A program made the position numbers and the translations under genes. 64,000 nt of DNA from positions 62,001-126,000 of the forward strand of contig JAGDXP010000012.1 in NCBI GenBank assembly GCA_023256475.1. Reading direction: 5' to 3'. The notes under the pieces were generated by a model, which was given only the letters and a program-made list of their open reading frames with translations, did no database searches and was not told the DNA's origin. The DNA comes from Thermoplasmata archaeon (GTDB lineage: Archaea; Thermoplasmatota; Thermoplasmata; Thermoplasmatales; GCA-001856825). Below are positions 53,628 through 63,083 of the stretch, in pieces (the stretch's first letter is position 1; each line of letters opens with the position of its first letter).

Positions 53628-54475
53628 TGTCCCACCACCATGGATTCCCATGCCTCAGCTGCCTTATAAGAGGTCCTCACAAGTGGACCAGAGGCTACGT
53701 AACTGAAGCCCATGCCATACGCAATCTCCTTTAATTCATTGAATTTTTCAATGTCGTAATATTCCCTTACTGGTAACTGCATCCTTGTGGGTCTCAGATA
53801 TTGCCCTATGGTTACTATTTTTACGCCCACAGACCTAAGGTCTTTCAAAGCTTCAATTATTTCATCAACGGTTTCACCTAAGCCTACCATTATTGATGAT
53901 TTTGTTATAAAACCACGATCGCCTATGTACTTAAGCACCTCTAAGGATTGATCATAGTTAGCCCTGGGATCCCTGACTAATGGGGTTAATCTTCTGACTG
54001 TTTCAATATTATGGGCAACAATGTCCGGGTTTGCCTTTAAAATGTTATCAATTTGATCCTTATTCCCTTTAAAGTCAGGGATGAGCACCTCAATCTTAAC
54101 TCCAAGTTTTTTGACTTCTTCAATCACATGAGCGAAGTGTTTGGAACCACCATCAGGAAGATCATCTCTATCCACGGAAGTTATTACTACGAAATTTAGT
54201 CCCATCTCCCTTGCTGCTTCTGCCACCATTATAGGCTCAAGAGGATCTAGTGGCTCCATATGGCCATGAGTAACTGAGCAGAATCTGCAATTTCTAGAAC
54301 AATTCTTTCCCATTATCATAAATGTGGCTGTCCCATCAGACCAACATTCGGTTCTGTTTGGGCATCTCGCCTCTTCACAGACGGTATGAAGTCTATGGGA
54401 TTTCACCCTATCCTGTGTTAGGAAGAAATTTTCTTCGGTAGGGAGTTTCACCTTTGCATAATCAGGTAACATCAT
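53624..54475 (-). CDS. lipA: Lipoyl synthase
   Basis: A 283-residue radical-SAM enzyme that inserts two sulfurs into octanoyl-lipoyl domains. The SAM-cluster motif is [10 protein letters not shown], and the auxiliary-cluster motif [12 protein letters not shown] precedes it. RSSIMVG-like [11 protein letters not shown] and a Ser near the C-terminus ([15 protein letters not shown]) complete the family pattern. It heads the operon lipA-E1a-E1b-E2-E3-lipB. A TATA-like element lies about 22 nt before the ATG, so the message is probably leaderless. Confidence 0.96.
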   Translation of the reverse strand: MMLPDYAKVKLPTEENFFLTQDRVKSHRLHTVCEEARCPNRTECWSDGTATFMIMGKNCSRNCRFCSVTHGHMEPLDPLEPIMVAEAAREMGLNFVVITSVDRDDLPDGGSKHFAHVIEEVKKLGVKIEVLIPDFKGNKDQIDNILKANPDIVAHNIETVRRLTPLVRDPRANYDQSLEVLKYIGDRGFITKSSIMVGLGETVDEIIEALKDLRSVGVKIVTIGQYLRPTRMQLPVREYYDIEKFNELKEIAYGMGFSYVASGPLVRTSYKAAEAWESMVVGH

Positions 54476-54707
54476 GGTTAATGTCTCATTAAATTTTAAG
54501 ATTTTGGCGTAGTTAAAATCAAATAATTAACGGAGAGTTTGAGGTCTTTCACTGCACAATTTTCAATATTTTTTAAAGGGTGAAAGATGATAACCATTAA
54601 AAATTCATTACTTCTTAGGAAGACATTTAAATCAATACGAATTATAGAACTTATCAAATTTAAAAACAAAATGATTAATATTAAATTTATAAAAACAATG
54701 ATGTGTA

Positions 54708-56060
54708 ATGTCATACAATAGATTGAAAGAATTATTAAGCAAAACCGGAGAATTCCAAACAGAGAGTGCATTAAATTATTTAATATACAAATCCCTAAAT
54801 GGTGGCCTGGATAAGGAAGATTTAGAAATTCTAAACAATGTCAATAGTGAATTTTCAAAATCAGGAGAAGAAGGAGTTAACTTTGAGAATTATATGCTTT
54901 ACACAAAGCTAAACATTTACAATGGACAAAAGGAAATCTATGATGCACTGATAGACCAGATTGAAGCCCAACTCAACCAGAATTTGCTGCTCCCCGAGGA
55001 CGATATATTCTCTATCTATAAAGGAGTTGCAATACTGGAATCACTAGCAGATAAACATCCAATGGCATTGGATCAAGTCAATGATATTCTTAAAATGATA
55101 TCAGAAAGCGATGTTGATATTTCAGGGATATTAGAGGGTATAGCTGCGAACTTGATAGATAATATACACCTAAGGCAGGAGAATCTTTACCTGTTGGACA
55201 GAATAACAGAGATGGCCGCAATTATCAAGGAGCCTCATATGATTGACAAGTATTGGTCCAATTCTTTATCTAAGCTGCTATTGAGATTGGAAGACAAACC
55301 TACGCTTAACGAAAAAATTGTGAGCTATGTGGAAGCAAATTTGGAAAAGGTGGGGAAGTCAGTGGAGAAACTCGGAATTTATTACGGACTGGCATTACAT
55401 TACCTGGAACTAAACAAAATAAACCCAAATGAAAATACAGGTAAGGCAGAACTTTATCAAAATTTGTTGGCAAAGACTATATCAAGTAGAGCGCCCGTTT
55501 TGGACAAGCTATATCGCGATGTACTTGTTTCAAGACTCAAAGCTAAGAAAGATGAAAACGTAGATGAAAATTTGAGGGGGTTATTTTTAAGATATACTAA
55601 CTTCAAGAAACAAGCCAGTAAGGAAAATGTTGATGCGGCAGTGTACGTAATATCCACAGGTCTCTCCAAGCTTTTAAAGGATTCAAAGTCCGATGACGAA
55701 TTAATTAGGTCGATTTTGAAGGTAATAGATGACGCATCTGATATTGTTAAAATATGGGGCTTGATAGATGTATATACAAAATTAAGTATATTAAGGCATA
55801 AAGAAACAGATGAGATCTTTGGTAGGATTATATCTCTAATTGAAAGCATGGGAGAGGAGAAAGAAGAAATTCTTGAGGACTGGCTAACAAGTAGTCTAGC
55901 AGAAATATATTCAGAGCAACCGGATGAAGGTGTTATTGACAAACTAATAGAGATATCGCAGCTTGAGGGATCCCACCCTGAGGAAATTTATGCAAATTTC
56001 TTCAGCAGCCTTTCATATTTCGCAGAATCCAAGAAGTTTGTTCTGGGGTTCAGTTCTTAA
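54708..56060 (+). CDS. Hypothetical helical protein
   Basis: A 450-residue soluble, almost wholly alpha-helical protein, rich in Leu, Glu, Lys and Asp, with no Cys pairs or membrane helices. No family was recognised. The helices have repeat-like Leu spacing, which suggests a helical-repeat scaffold. It is divergent from lipA and precedes the ABC cluster by about 60 bp. Confidence 0.75.
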   Translation: MSYNRLKELLSKTGEFQTESALNYLIYKSLNGGLDKEDLEILNNVNSEFSKSGEEGVNFENYMLYTKLNIYNGQKEIYDALIDQIEAQLNQNLLLPEDDIFSIYKGVAILESLADKHPMALDQVNDILKMISESDVDISGILEGIAANLIDNIHLRQENLYLLDRITEMAAIIKEPHMIDKYWSNSLSKLLLRLEDKPTLNEKIVSYVEANLEKVGKSVEKLGIYYGLALHYLELNKINPNENTGKAELYQNLLAKTISSRAPVLDKLYRDVLVSRLKAKKDENVDENLRGLFLRYTNFKKQASKENVDAAVYVISTGLSKLLKDSKSDDELIRSILKVIDDASDIVKIWGLIDVYTKLSILRHKETDEIFGRIISLIESMGEEKEEILEDWLTSSLAEIYSEQPDEGVIDKLIEISQLEGSHPEEIYANFFSSLSYFAESKKFVLGFSS

Positions 56061-56120
56061 GCTGTTTCAAATATAATACATAAATCTTTTATCCTTTCTT
56101 TCCATTACATACAAGATACT

Positions 56121-56891
56121 ATGAATTCTAAACTAAAATTATTCATTATAATAGCAGTTGCAATTGCCATAATAGTTCCAGCATCCATTTTCGCCTATAA
56201 TTCATATTTGTCTTCTCAGGTTGGCCCGGATAATTTTATACCTTCTAACTCAACATTTGTTCTCAAGATAAACCAAAACGGCTCCTCATATTATATCTTT
56301 GGAGGGGATTCGGGATTTGCAATATTGACTCCTATCAATTCAGCAATACAGATGCAGAGATCCAACCTTACATTCAATAATACGAGTATACCTCTAACAA
56401 AGTACGGTAATGTAGGAGGTTTCCAGGTTTATGAAATAACCCTATACACAATAATAGATGAGTATCTTATGAATCAATCGGAAAAATATGTGACTTCCTA
56501 TTCTTCATTAAATGATCAATTAATTCAAAATTTAACCAATATGTCGCTGTATATGTATGAACCATATTCCAATCATTTAATATTAGGAACTCTAGGCGAG
56601 ATAAAACAATCGATTTATGCATATAATCACGCAGATAATTTTGTAACTAAGAATAAGTACATTAACAGCAGAGGTCTGGCAGAGTTTTACCTAAATTACG
56701 ATAATAAAACAGTATGGGGAAATATCTCAAATACAAGCATATACGTTTTTATTCATGTAAATAACGGAAATATTTCACAGATATACAATGAAACATCTTA
56801 TCTGAGAGGCTTGGGGGTAAAGGTAATAATTATAAATTCATCAACATTGGAGATAATAATGCCAACATCCTACGCATCCAGGCAATATTAG
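56121..56891 (+). CDS. Membrane-anchored extracytoplasmic protein next to an ABC exporter
   Basis: A 256-residue protein with one N-terminal hydrophobic helix (LFIIIAVAIAIIVPASIFA) and an outside domain rich in Asn, Ser, Tyr and N-x-S/T sites. No family was recognised. It lies 10 bp before the ABC-2 permease, so it is likely a surface partner or a product handled by that transporter. Confidence 0.7.
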   Translation: MNSKLKLFIIIAVAIAIIVPASIFAYNSYLSSQVGPDNFIPSNSTFVLKINQNGSSYYIFGGDSGFAILTPINSAIQMQRSNLTFNNTSIPLTKYGNVGGFQVYEITLYTIIDEYLMNQSEKYVTSYSSLNDQLIQNLTNMSLYMYEPYSNHLILGTLGEIKQSIYAYNHADNFVTKNKYINSRGLAEFYLNYDNKTVWGNISNTSIYVFIHVNNGNISQIYNETSYLRGLGVKVIIINSSTLEIIMPTSYASRQY

Positions 56892-56901
56892 GTGTTATTA
56901 G

Positions 56902-57729
56902 ATGCAGACTAATTTTTTCAATATCTATTTGCATTATTTTAAAAACTATTACAGATCCAAAAGCTTCTACTTAATATTGATAATAGTTGCTTTGGCATCT
57001 TTTCTAATGTCATATCTAACGTTCAAATATTCCAATAGAGTATCTGAAATGCTACCATCTAGATTAATATCTCTCAGCAGGGTTAACAGTGAACTCCTGA
57101 TGATGTACTTGTGGGCATATATAATGTCAGGCCTGCCAGTATTTGCTTCAGTATTCTTTTCATCACCTGCGATAAGTTCCGAGATTGAAATGAGGACAGG
57201 ATACTTCATATTTTCACAGCCAGTGGATAGGACGGTCTTGGTTTTAGCTAAGTACTTTGCTGCTGTAACCGTTACCATAATATCTCTCTTAGTTTACTTA
57301 TTCTCAGAAGTCTTCAGCATCATTTTTGTCTATGGTTTTATTGAATCTGATCAACTATTTTGGTCTACGGCTATGCTTATACTATTCATATTAGCTTTAA
57401 CAGCGTTTACCTTCCTCCTAAGTTCTATATTCAATAAGAATTTATACGCATATATTACGAGCTTCGTAGTTTACTTTGTAATCTTTTACGCTGTAAACCT
57501 CATTCTCTATCTTCTTTATGATTATAACGCATTTTTCCTGCTTAACAATGCCGCGACGATAATAGAACGAGTTTACATTAACATCAATCCCACAATATTT
57601 ACAAACAACTTCTCATTAAATCCTGCCGGATTAAATGACATTGTTCTATCATCCGTCGTATTTATAATCTATACAATAGTTTGTTTGGTTGGAGCCATTG
57701 TAATTGTCGAAAATAAAGAGGTACAGTAA
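56902..57729 (+). CDS. ABC-2 type permease
   Basis: A 275-residue membrane subunit with about six helices, of the ABC-2 family. IEMRTGYFIFSQPVDRTVLV between helices is the expected cytoplasmic element, and a large loop lies near the C-terminus. Its ATPase partner starts one base after the stop. Confidence 0.87.
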   Translation: MQTNFFNIYLHYFKNYYRSKSFYLILIIVALASFLMSYLTFKYSNRVSEMLPSRLISLSRVNSELLMMYLWAYIMSGLPVFASVFFSSPAISSEIEMRTGYFIFSQPVDRTVLVLAKYFAAVTVTIISLLVYLFSEVFSIIFVYGFIESDQLFWSTAMLILFILALTAFTFLLSSIFNKNLYAYITSFVVYFVIFYAVNLILYLLYDYNAFFLLNNAATIIERVYININPTIFTNNFSLNPAGLNDIVLSSVVFIIYTIVCLVGAIVIVENKEVQ

Positions 57730-57730
57730 T

Positions 57731-58606
57731 ATGGAAATCAAATTTGAGAATATCGTCAAAAATTATGGAAAATTTAGGGCATTAGGGCCTTTGAATTTGA
57801 CTATATCTCAGAACGGAATAATTACAATACTCGGTCCAAATGGAGCAGGTAAAACAACTTTACTTAAGGTTTTGGTTGGATTGGCTAAACCAAGTGAGGG
57901 AAAAATATACGTGAATGGCAAAGATTTCCAGAATAGCAGGAAGGAAATACTACAGAAGATGGGAATTTTGGTTGAACAGCCTGAATTCTATCCATATCTG
58001 ACAGGGAGAGAAATATTGGAATTCACCGGGAAACTCAAGGGACTCTGGGGAGAAGATTTGAAAAAGGAAATCCAAAGAGTATCGGAAATTACTGGTTCTG
58101 TGGATTTCTTAGATAAGAAAGTAGGAAAATACTCAAGAGGAATGAAACAGAGACTAGGGATCTCTGTAGCTCTTGTGAATGATCCACCAATTATGATTCT
58201 AGATGAACCCACATTCGGAATTGATCCGCTCGGTTCATTAGAGATAAGGGAAGTGTTGAAGAATTTGAATAAGAATAAAGAGAAAATTATATTATTCACA
58301 ACTCATATAATCGAAGAGGCTTCATACCTCTCAGATAGAATAATAATCCTTGAAAGTGGTCTGATCAGGAGTGATACGCTTAACGATTCTGATTATGTTC
58401 TTATTAAAGTTACAGGAAATTTAACTAATTTAGAAAATTACCGTGGAATTACATTTAAAAAGTTGTCAGAAGATCAGGCTCTGATAAGAATAAAAAGAAA
58501 TGACCTCCCGCATTTCAACCGTGAAATTACTCATAATAATGAAATTATGTTCATCGAAAGGAGCTCTCAGGTAGAAGAGGCCATAAGGGAACTATCCAAT
58601 CATTGA
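57731..58606 (+). CDS. ABC transporter ATP-binding protein
   Basis: A 291-residue ATPase starting MEIKFENIVKNYG. It has Walker A GPNGAGKTT, Q-loop GILVEQPEFYP, signature YSRGMKQRLG, Walker B IMILDEPTFGID and switch TTHIIEEA. The frame extends to 57704 inside the permease, but the ATG at 57731 is family-like and directly follows its stop. It converges with the Fur-family gene, overlapping it by 15 bp. The cargo is unknown. Confidence 0.92.
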   Translation: MEIKFENIVKNYGKFRALGPLNLTISQNGIITILGPNGAGKTTLLKVLVGLAKPSEGKIYVNGKDFQNSRKEILQKMGILVEQPEFYPYLTGREILEFTGKLKGLWGEDLKKEIQRVSEITGSVDFLDKKVGKYSRGMKQRLGISVALVNDPPIMILDEPTFGIDPLGSLEIREVLKNLNKNKEKIILFTTHIIEEASYLSDRIIILESGLIRSDTLNDSDYVLIKVTGNLTNLENYRGITFKKLSEDQALIRIKRNDLPHFNREITHNNEIMFIERSSQVEEAIRELSNH

Positions 58607-59032
58607 AATTTTTTCAAGTTCTTTACAATTATTACATTCAATTTTTATATCAAAAGAGTAGTTAATAATCTTAACCCCGAGCTCCTTTTCTAACTCCTTA
58701 ACTAAATCATCTATTATCTTCCCTCTAAAATCAATGATTTTTTCACATTTATTGCATATTAAATTTAAATGTCCATAGTAATTAAGTTCATACCTGACGT
58801 TCCCTCTAGTATCATAAACAGTCCTTATCATATCTAATTTTTTCAGAAGTTCAAGGGTGTTATAGACCGTTGTGAAACTTATGTTCCTATGTTTTCTCCT
58901 TAGCATCTCATATATTTCTTGTGCTGTAAGATGCGCATTTTTTTCGTTTAAGAATTTAATAATCAATTCCCTTTGCGGAGTTATTCGAATATTCTTTTCT
59001 CTAAGAATTCTTAAAATATCATTGTATTCCAT
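58592..59032 (-). CDS. Fur/PerR-family metalloregulator
   Basis: A 146-residue winged-helix regulator. ITPQRELIIKFLNEKNAHLTAQEIY and SFTTVYNTLELLKKLDMI form the DNA-binding domain, shown here in pieces. Structural zinc Cys pairs are CNKC and CNNC. It lies 30 bp after the peroxiredoxin gene on the same strand, which favours a PerR-like role in peroxide response, though metal type cannot be read. The ATG at 59032 (MEYNDILRIL) is preferred to the one at 59044. Confidence 0.9.
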   Translation of the reverse strand: MEYNDILRILREKNIRITPQRELIIKFLNEKNAHLTAQEIYEMLRRKHRNISFTTVYNTLELLKKLDMIRTVYDTRGNVRYELNYYGHLNLICNKCEKIIDFRGKIIDDLVKELEKELGVKIINYSFDIKIECNNCKELEKISMIG

Positions 59033-59062
59033 CAAAAGCACCAAAAGAAATTAATAATAAAA

Positions 59063-59716
59063 TTATGGTTCCCTATAGGTAATCCACCAATCATAGCCTT
59101 TATACTTCTTTAGAACTTCATTAGCACCTTCAACTGTCCTTGGCGGCGGATTAATTATCTTCGATCCTATTAATTCGTTGTCAGGCCAGTTTGCAGGTAT
59201 AGCTGCTTTATATTTATCTGCGGCCTGAAGCGCCTTTATAACTCTAAGTAGTTCATTTACATTTCTACCGGCTTCCATTGGATAGTACAGTATTAGCCTC
59301 ACTATTGAATTTGGATCTACAATGAACACTGCTCTAACCGTAGCTGTTGGGGATTGTGGCTGCAGCATTCCAAGCCTCCTTGAAACGTTCCCAATGGGAT
59401 CTGCAATTATGGGGAAGGGTATATCTATGTTGAGATGTTCCTTTATCCATTTTACCCATTCAATATGGCTGATTACGCTGTCAACAGATAATCCTATAAG
59501 CTCAGTATTGAGCTCTTTGAATTTTTCATAATTCCTTGCAAAGGAATAGAATTCCGTTGTGCACACAGGTGTGAAATCACCAGGATGAGAAAATAGCATA
59601 AACCATTTTCCTGCATAGTCTTTGGGTAAGTTCTTGAATCCGTGTGTGGTTTCTACTTTTAGCTCTGGAAAATCCTCTCCAATCAGAGGTATCCTAAAAT
59701 TTTCATTTTGTTCCAT
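59063..59716 (-). CDS. Peroxiredoxin (Prx6-type)
   Basis: A 217-residue thiol peroxidase. The peroxidatic Cys lies in [13 protein letters not shown], and the Arg in [11 protein letters not shown] completes the active site. The long C-terminus ([17 protein letters not shown], then [10 protein letters not shown]) is typical of archaeal Prx6-like enzymes that reduce peroxides. It is transcribed with the Fur-family gene. A TATA-like TTTTATTAT lies about 26 nt before the ATG, so it is probably leaderless. Confidence 0.95.
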   Translation of the reverse strand: MEQNENFRIPLIGEDFPELKVETTHGFKNLPKDYAGKWFMLFSHPGDFTPVCTTEFYSFARNYEKFKELNTELIGLSVDSVISHIEWVKWIKEHLNIDIPFPIIADPIGNVSRRLGMLQPQSPTATVRAVFIVDPNSIVRLILYYPMEAGRNVNELLRVIKALQAADKYKAAIPANWPDNELIGSKIINPPPRTVEGANEVLKKYKGYDWWITYREP

Positions 59717-60036
59717 AATTCTGTAATATTTTCAAGATAATAAAACTTTCTAGATTGTAAAAAACATAAATAAACTCAGATTTAGTAGCATAGTACTCAT
59801 TTGGGCACGTCTATTTTCCAACACTAAGGGATTATAAGTTTTATGACAATTTGAGACCGAAGCTGTTAATGTGTTCAATTGATCTCGCATCTAGGATAAT
59901 CTTATATCAGCTATTTGCTATAATAAATGGAATTTGCGGCTCGATCCTCTCAAAATGAAAGAGGCTGTATAATTGCCTCTTGGAATTAATTTCTCAAACA
60001 TGTTAAAGCTCATAATTATGTCATAGATTTAGAATA
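59717..60036. other. AT-rich intergenic region with a small hairpin
   Basis: About 320 bp without a recognised gene. AAGAGGC (59959-59965) pairs with GCCTCTT (59975-59981) around a nine-base loop. Nothing else is clear; the peroxiredoxin promoter occupies its left end. It may be leader of the interrupted GNAT gene that follows. Confidence 0.4.
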
Positions 60037-60561
60037 ATGGATTTCACAATAAGAGGTATAATATGACAGGATTTTCATGATATAATTAACAACTATTATT
60101 CATACTTTAAAGAATTAAATTACAAGCGGGACTTCGGTATAATATTCCCACACGAAAAACCAGAAATTACAGAAGAAATTGAATGGTTCTCAAGTCTCTA
60201 CAAGGATGTTCAGACAGGGAATGCCATTGCAGTAGTAGCGCAGTATGATAATAAGGTGGTCGGTTTATGCGATATCCGCAGGAAGGGACCTAATTCCGAG
60301 CTCGATCACATCGGTATACTGGGTATAACAGTTAGGAGAGAATTTAGGGGAACGGGGATCGGAAAGGCTCTGTTAAAGGATGCACTGCAGAGAAACAAGG
60401 GCGTATTTGAAATTGTGTTGCTCGATGTATTTTCAACAAATCAAATAGCTATCAATCTATATAAAAAGCTCGGTTTTAAAGAATACGGTTATCTTAAGAA
60501 TGCAGTGAAGAGAGGAAATGAATATATAGATGAAATAAAAATGTACTACAATGTCGAATAA
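60037..60561 (+). pseudogene. GNAT acetyltransferase gene interrupted by in-frame TGA
   Basis: From ATG 60037 the frame reads MDFTIRGII, meets TGA at 60064-60066, and goes on QDFHDIINNYY to a normal end at 60561. The expected GNAT opening IRxAxxxD is restored exactly if the TGA counts as one residue. The rest is a full GNAT domain: IGILGITVRREFRGTGIGKAL (acetyl-CoA loop, shown near residue 110), then VFSTNQIAINLYKKLGF. Only GTG at 60256 offers a start downstream of the stop, losing over half of the domain. So it is a recent nonsense pseudogene, or uses an unusual start or readthrough. Confidence 0.75.
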
Positions 60562-60657
60562 TCATAATTACAAACTTTTTTTTAGCGAATTATTTGAGTA
60601 AAATTTAAAATGAGATCATTCAAAGGATATATCTATTTAACAGATTATTTAATGGTA

Positions 60658-60759
60658 TGCCGGGGACGGGAATCGAACCCGCGGCCTTCGGATATCTCAG
60701 AATATAAGTTATTTTTAATCCCTATGAGTCCGACGCTCTACCGACTAAGCCACCCCGGC
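60658..60759 (-). tRNA. tRNA-Met (CAT), elongator, with 29-nt intron
   Basis: On the minus strand acceptor GCCGGGG pairs with CCCCGGC, discriminator A. The 5' exon (60759-60723) ends in GGACTCATA with anticodon CAT. The intron is about 60722-60694, between positions 37 and 38. The 3' exon (60693-60658) resumes ATCCGAAGG and has T arm CGCGGGTTCGATTCCCG (one mismatch or wobble at the stem base). Splicing restores a 73-nt tRNA. The gene starts two bases after the S1e stop codon on the same strand. Confidence 0.9.
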
Positions 60760-60761
60760 TT

Positions 60762-61406
60762 TTAAACCTCAGCTTCAGCTTGAGCTCCTTCCATTGTTTC
60801 CTGTTTATTCCTTTCCCTGATGACTTCAGATTTCCTTAATTCTATTTTTCTGGTTGGATAGATATTCTTTATCTTCTCAAAAGCATCATTGGGATAGTTT
60901 GGAGAAAGCATGTATACGACCAATTGATCTAATGGCAACGAGGATGCCTTTTCCTTTAAAAATTCATTAATTGCATTCCTAATATTGGTTTCAACATTCC
61001 TAATTACCTTTCTATCCAATATTATTAATGGCTTTAATCTGATTTTTACACCATCAGCTGTTGTTACGTCAATAACAGAATCGATTCTGGTCTTTCTTCT
61101 CCTGACCAGTCTCCTGATATAATCTTGATTTATTTCATGGCCCTCGAATTCCGTATATGCTTTATCCCCTTCCACTTTATTTATCCTAAAATAAACCTTA
61201 ACATGGGACAACTTGAAATCTCCTGTAAGGTTAGAAAGATAGGCCTCGGATATCCGTCCTAAAATTTCATCTGGCTCTGATGCAGGGGTTGATCCTATCT
61301 CTTTCTTACCAAAGGATTCAGTAGCAAGAATGGTATACCAAATCTTACTTTTCCATTTATCTTTAACTTTTTTCGCTGCAATCCTAGCTGCCTTTTCCTT
61401 ACTCAA
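60762..61406 (-). CDS. rps3ae: Ribosomal protein S1e (S3Ae)
   Basis: A 214-residue small-subunit protein. DKWKSKIWYTILATESFGKKE and RRLVRRRKTRIDSVIDV are family landmarks in pieces, and PLIILDRKV follows. A Glu/Ala/Gln-rich tail ends the protein. Its stop abuts tRNA-Met, so both are likely on one transcript. It is divergent from pheT. Confidence 0.94.
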   Translation of the reverse strand: MSKEKAARIAAKKVKDKWKSKIWYTILATESFGKKEIGSTPASEPDEILGRISEAYLSNLTGDFKLSHVKVYFRINKVEGDKAYTEFEGHEINQDYIRRLVRRRKTRIDSVIDVTTADGVKIRLKPLIILDRKVIRNVETNIRNAINEFLKEKASSLPLDQLVVYMLSPNYPNDAFEKIKNIYPTRKIELRKSEVIRERNKQETMEGAQAEAEV

Positions 61407-61473
61407 TACCTATCATCTCGCTGGAGGTGAATTAATAAGTTAATAAAAACTTTGTCGATAGGTAGGAAGAATC

Positions 61474-61487
61474 AGTCAAATATAAAA
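61474..61487 (+). promoter_or_regulatory. TATA box of pheT
   Basis: TCAAATATAAAATA is centred about 31 nt before the ATG at 61512 and only about 10 nt before the ATG at 61491. Archaeal spacing favours a transcript beginning near 61507-61512, which makes the second ATG the likely leaderless start. Confidence 0.45.
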
Positions 61488-61511
61488 TAGATGAAAATTA
61501 TAGCCTCAATA

Positions 61512-63083
61512 ATGGTATTAGTTAGATTTAACCCAGCACATCTCGAAGAAATTACTGGGTCGAAGATTGAAGATATAATGGAGGTGCCATGGAAGCTGGG
61601 TGGAGAGTCAAGAATGGAGAACGGTGAATTTATTGCTGAATTTAACCCAGATAGGCCAGATCTCTATTCCATTTGGGGTTTAGCCAGAGCTATAAGGCTG
61701 TACTTGAGTAAGGAGAGCTACAGAGAAATCAAGGTACTGAATTCATCTTATGTATTAGACAATAAGAATCCTTCGGATCGCCCTTATATAGTTTCTGCAG
61801 TGGTTAAAAATTCAGATGCGGGGAAGAATTTGCAGTATTTGATAGATTTTCAGGAAAAGCTACACGCAACTATTGGAAGAAACAGAAGAATTGCCGCAAT
61901 CGGTATCCACGATCTCCATAAGGTAAAATTCCCTCTGACTTATACGGAAGTACCTAGGGATTACAAATTTATACCCTTGGGTGAAACTCAAGAAATGAAC
62001 CTTAAGGAATTCATGCAGAGCAATGAAAAGGCTAAAGAATATGGAAATTTGGTGGGTGAAAACATCCCTGCAATTCTAGATGCGAATGGAAATATCATAT
62101 CCCTCCCTCCGATTTTGAATTCAAATATAACAGCATTGAAAGAGGGGGTTAAAGATTTCTTTATAGATGTGACAGGAATTGATTTATCTACAACTCAAAA
62201 GGTACTAAATCTGTTGGTAGGCTCCTTATCTTACCCAAACGGTGAGGTTTTTGGAGTTAGCGTTTCCGGAATTAAATACCCAATCTTCACCAGAGATAGT
62301 TGGAAAATAGATGAAAGCGAAGTTAGAGAAATAAGCGGCATGGAATTATCACATGAAGAAATCCAAAGATCTCTAATTAAGATGGGATACGAAGTTAAAG
62401 ATCAAGTCGCCTATTCTCCAGAATACAGAATAGATATCTTTGGGAAGGTAGATTTCATAGAAGATGTATTGAAGGGATATGGCTATGAAAACATAAAAGA
62501 ATCAAAGGAGGATTTCACAACAGTTGGAAAGGGGCATGGAATAAGAGATATGCAGTATAAATTAAGGGAGTTAATGGTTGGTTATGGATACGTGGAAACA
62601 TCAAATTTTGCACTGATCAACGGATCTTACAATAAAATTTTTGGATTCTCTAACGAATACATAAAGATATTAAATCCCGTAACTCTTGAACAGGATGTCA
62701 TAAGGCCAAGAATCTCCATATCACTTATTCAATCGCTCTTAAATAACACTAGGAACCCCTATCCTCAAAGGATATTTGAAGTTGGTACTGTTATAAGGAA
62801 TGGAACTCAATATGAAAGCTTGGGAGCGGCAAGTTGTCACCGCCAAGCTTCATTTTCCGAGATTAAGGGTCTATTCATAGGCTTGCTTGAGGATTTAGGT
62901 TTGGAGTATAAGATAGATAAGTTCGAGCACGAATTATTTGTGGAAGGCAGAGCTGCAAAAATATCAATTAGGGGGAATCAGGTAGGATTTCTCGGGGAAG
63001 TGCATCCAAGAATTCTAAAACAAATAGGTCTAAAAATGCCTTTGGCAATTGGCGAGATCGACATAACAGGTGGAATATTATGA
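61512..63083 (+). CDS. pheT: Phenylalanyl-tRNA synthetase beta subunit
   Basis: A 523-residue subunit of archaeal type. It has the B3/4-like segment GRNRRIAAIGIHDL, the B5 domain around 270-330 (IDESEVREISGMELSHEE), and the class II-like fold with LNPVTLEQDVIRP and GEVHPRILKQIGL. It charges tRNA-Phe together with the alpha subunit PheS, which is not in this window. The ATG at 61512 is favoured by promoter spacing; 61491 is the alternative. Its stop overlaps the start of the NOG1-like gene. Confidence 0.94.
   Translation: MVLVRFNPAHLEEITGSKIEDIMEVPWKLGGESRMENGEFIAEFNPDRPDLYSIWGLARAIRLYLSKESYREIKVLNSSYVLDNKNPSDRPYIVSAVVKNSDAGKNLQYLIDFQEKLHATIGRNRRIAAIGIHDLHKVKFPLTYTEVPRDYKFIPLGETQEMNLKEFMQSNEKAKEYGNLVGENIPAILDANGNIISLPPILNSNITALKEGVKDFFIDVTGIDLSTTQKVLNLLVGSLSYPNGEVFGVSVSGIKYPIFTRDSWKIDESEVREISGMELSHEEIQRSLIKMGYEVKDQVAYSPEYRIDIFGKVDFIEDVLKGYGYENIKESKEDFTTVGKGHGIRDMQYKLRELMVGYGYVETSNFALINGSYNKIFGFSNEYIKILNPVTLEQDVIRPRISISLIQSLLNNTRNPYPQRIFEVGTVIRNGTQYESLGAASCHRQASFSEIKGLFIGLLEDLGLEYKIDKFEHELFVEGRAAKISIRGNQVGFLGEVHPRILKQIGLKMPLAIGEIDITGGIL

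Noticed and set aside
54496-54771. 91-residue minus-strand frame across the lipA-54708 gap
   Set aside because: It is very hydrophobic, low in complexity, driven by AT content, and overlaps both promoters and the start of the 54708 gene.
60037-60561. Selenocysteine at the in-frame UGA of the GNAT gene
   Set aside because: No SECIS-like hairpin is obvious, GNAT enzymes do not use selenocysteine, and this lineage is not known to have the machinery.
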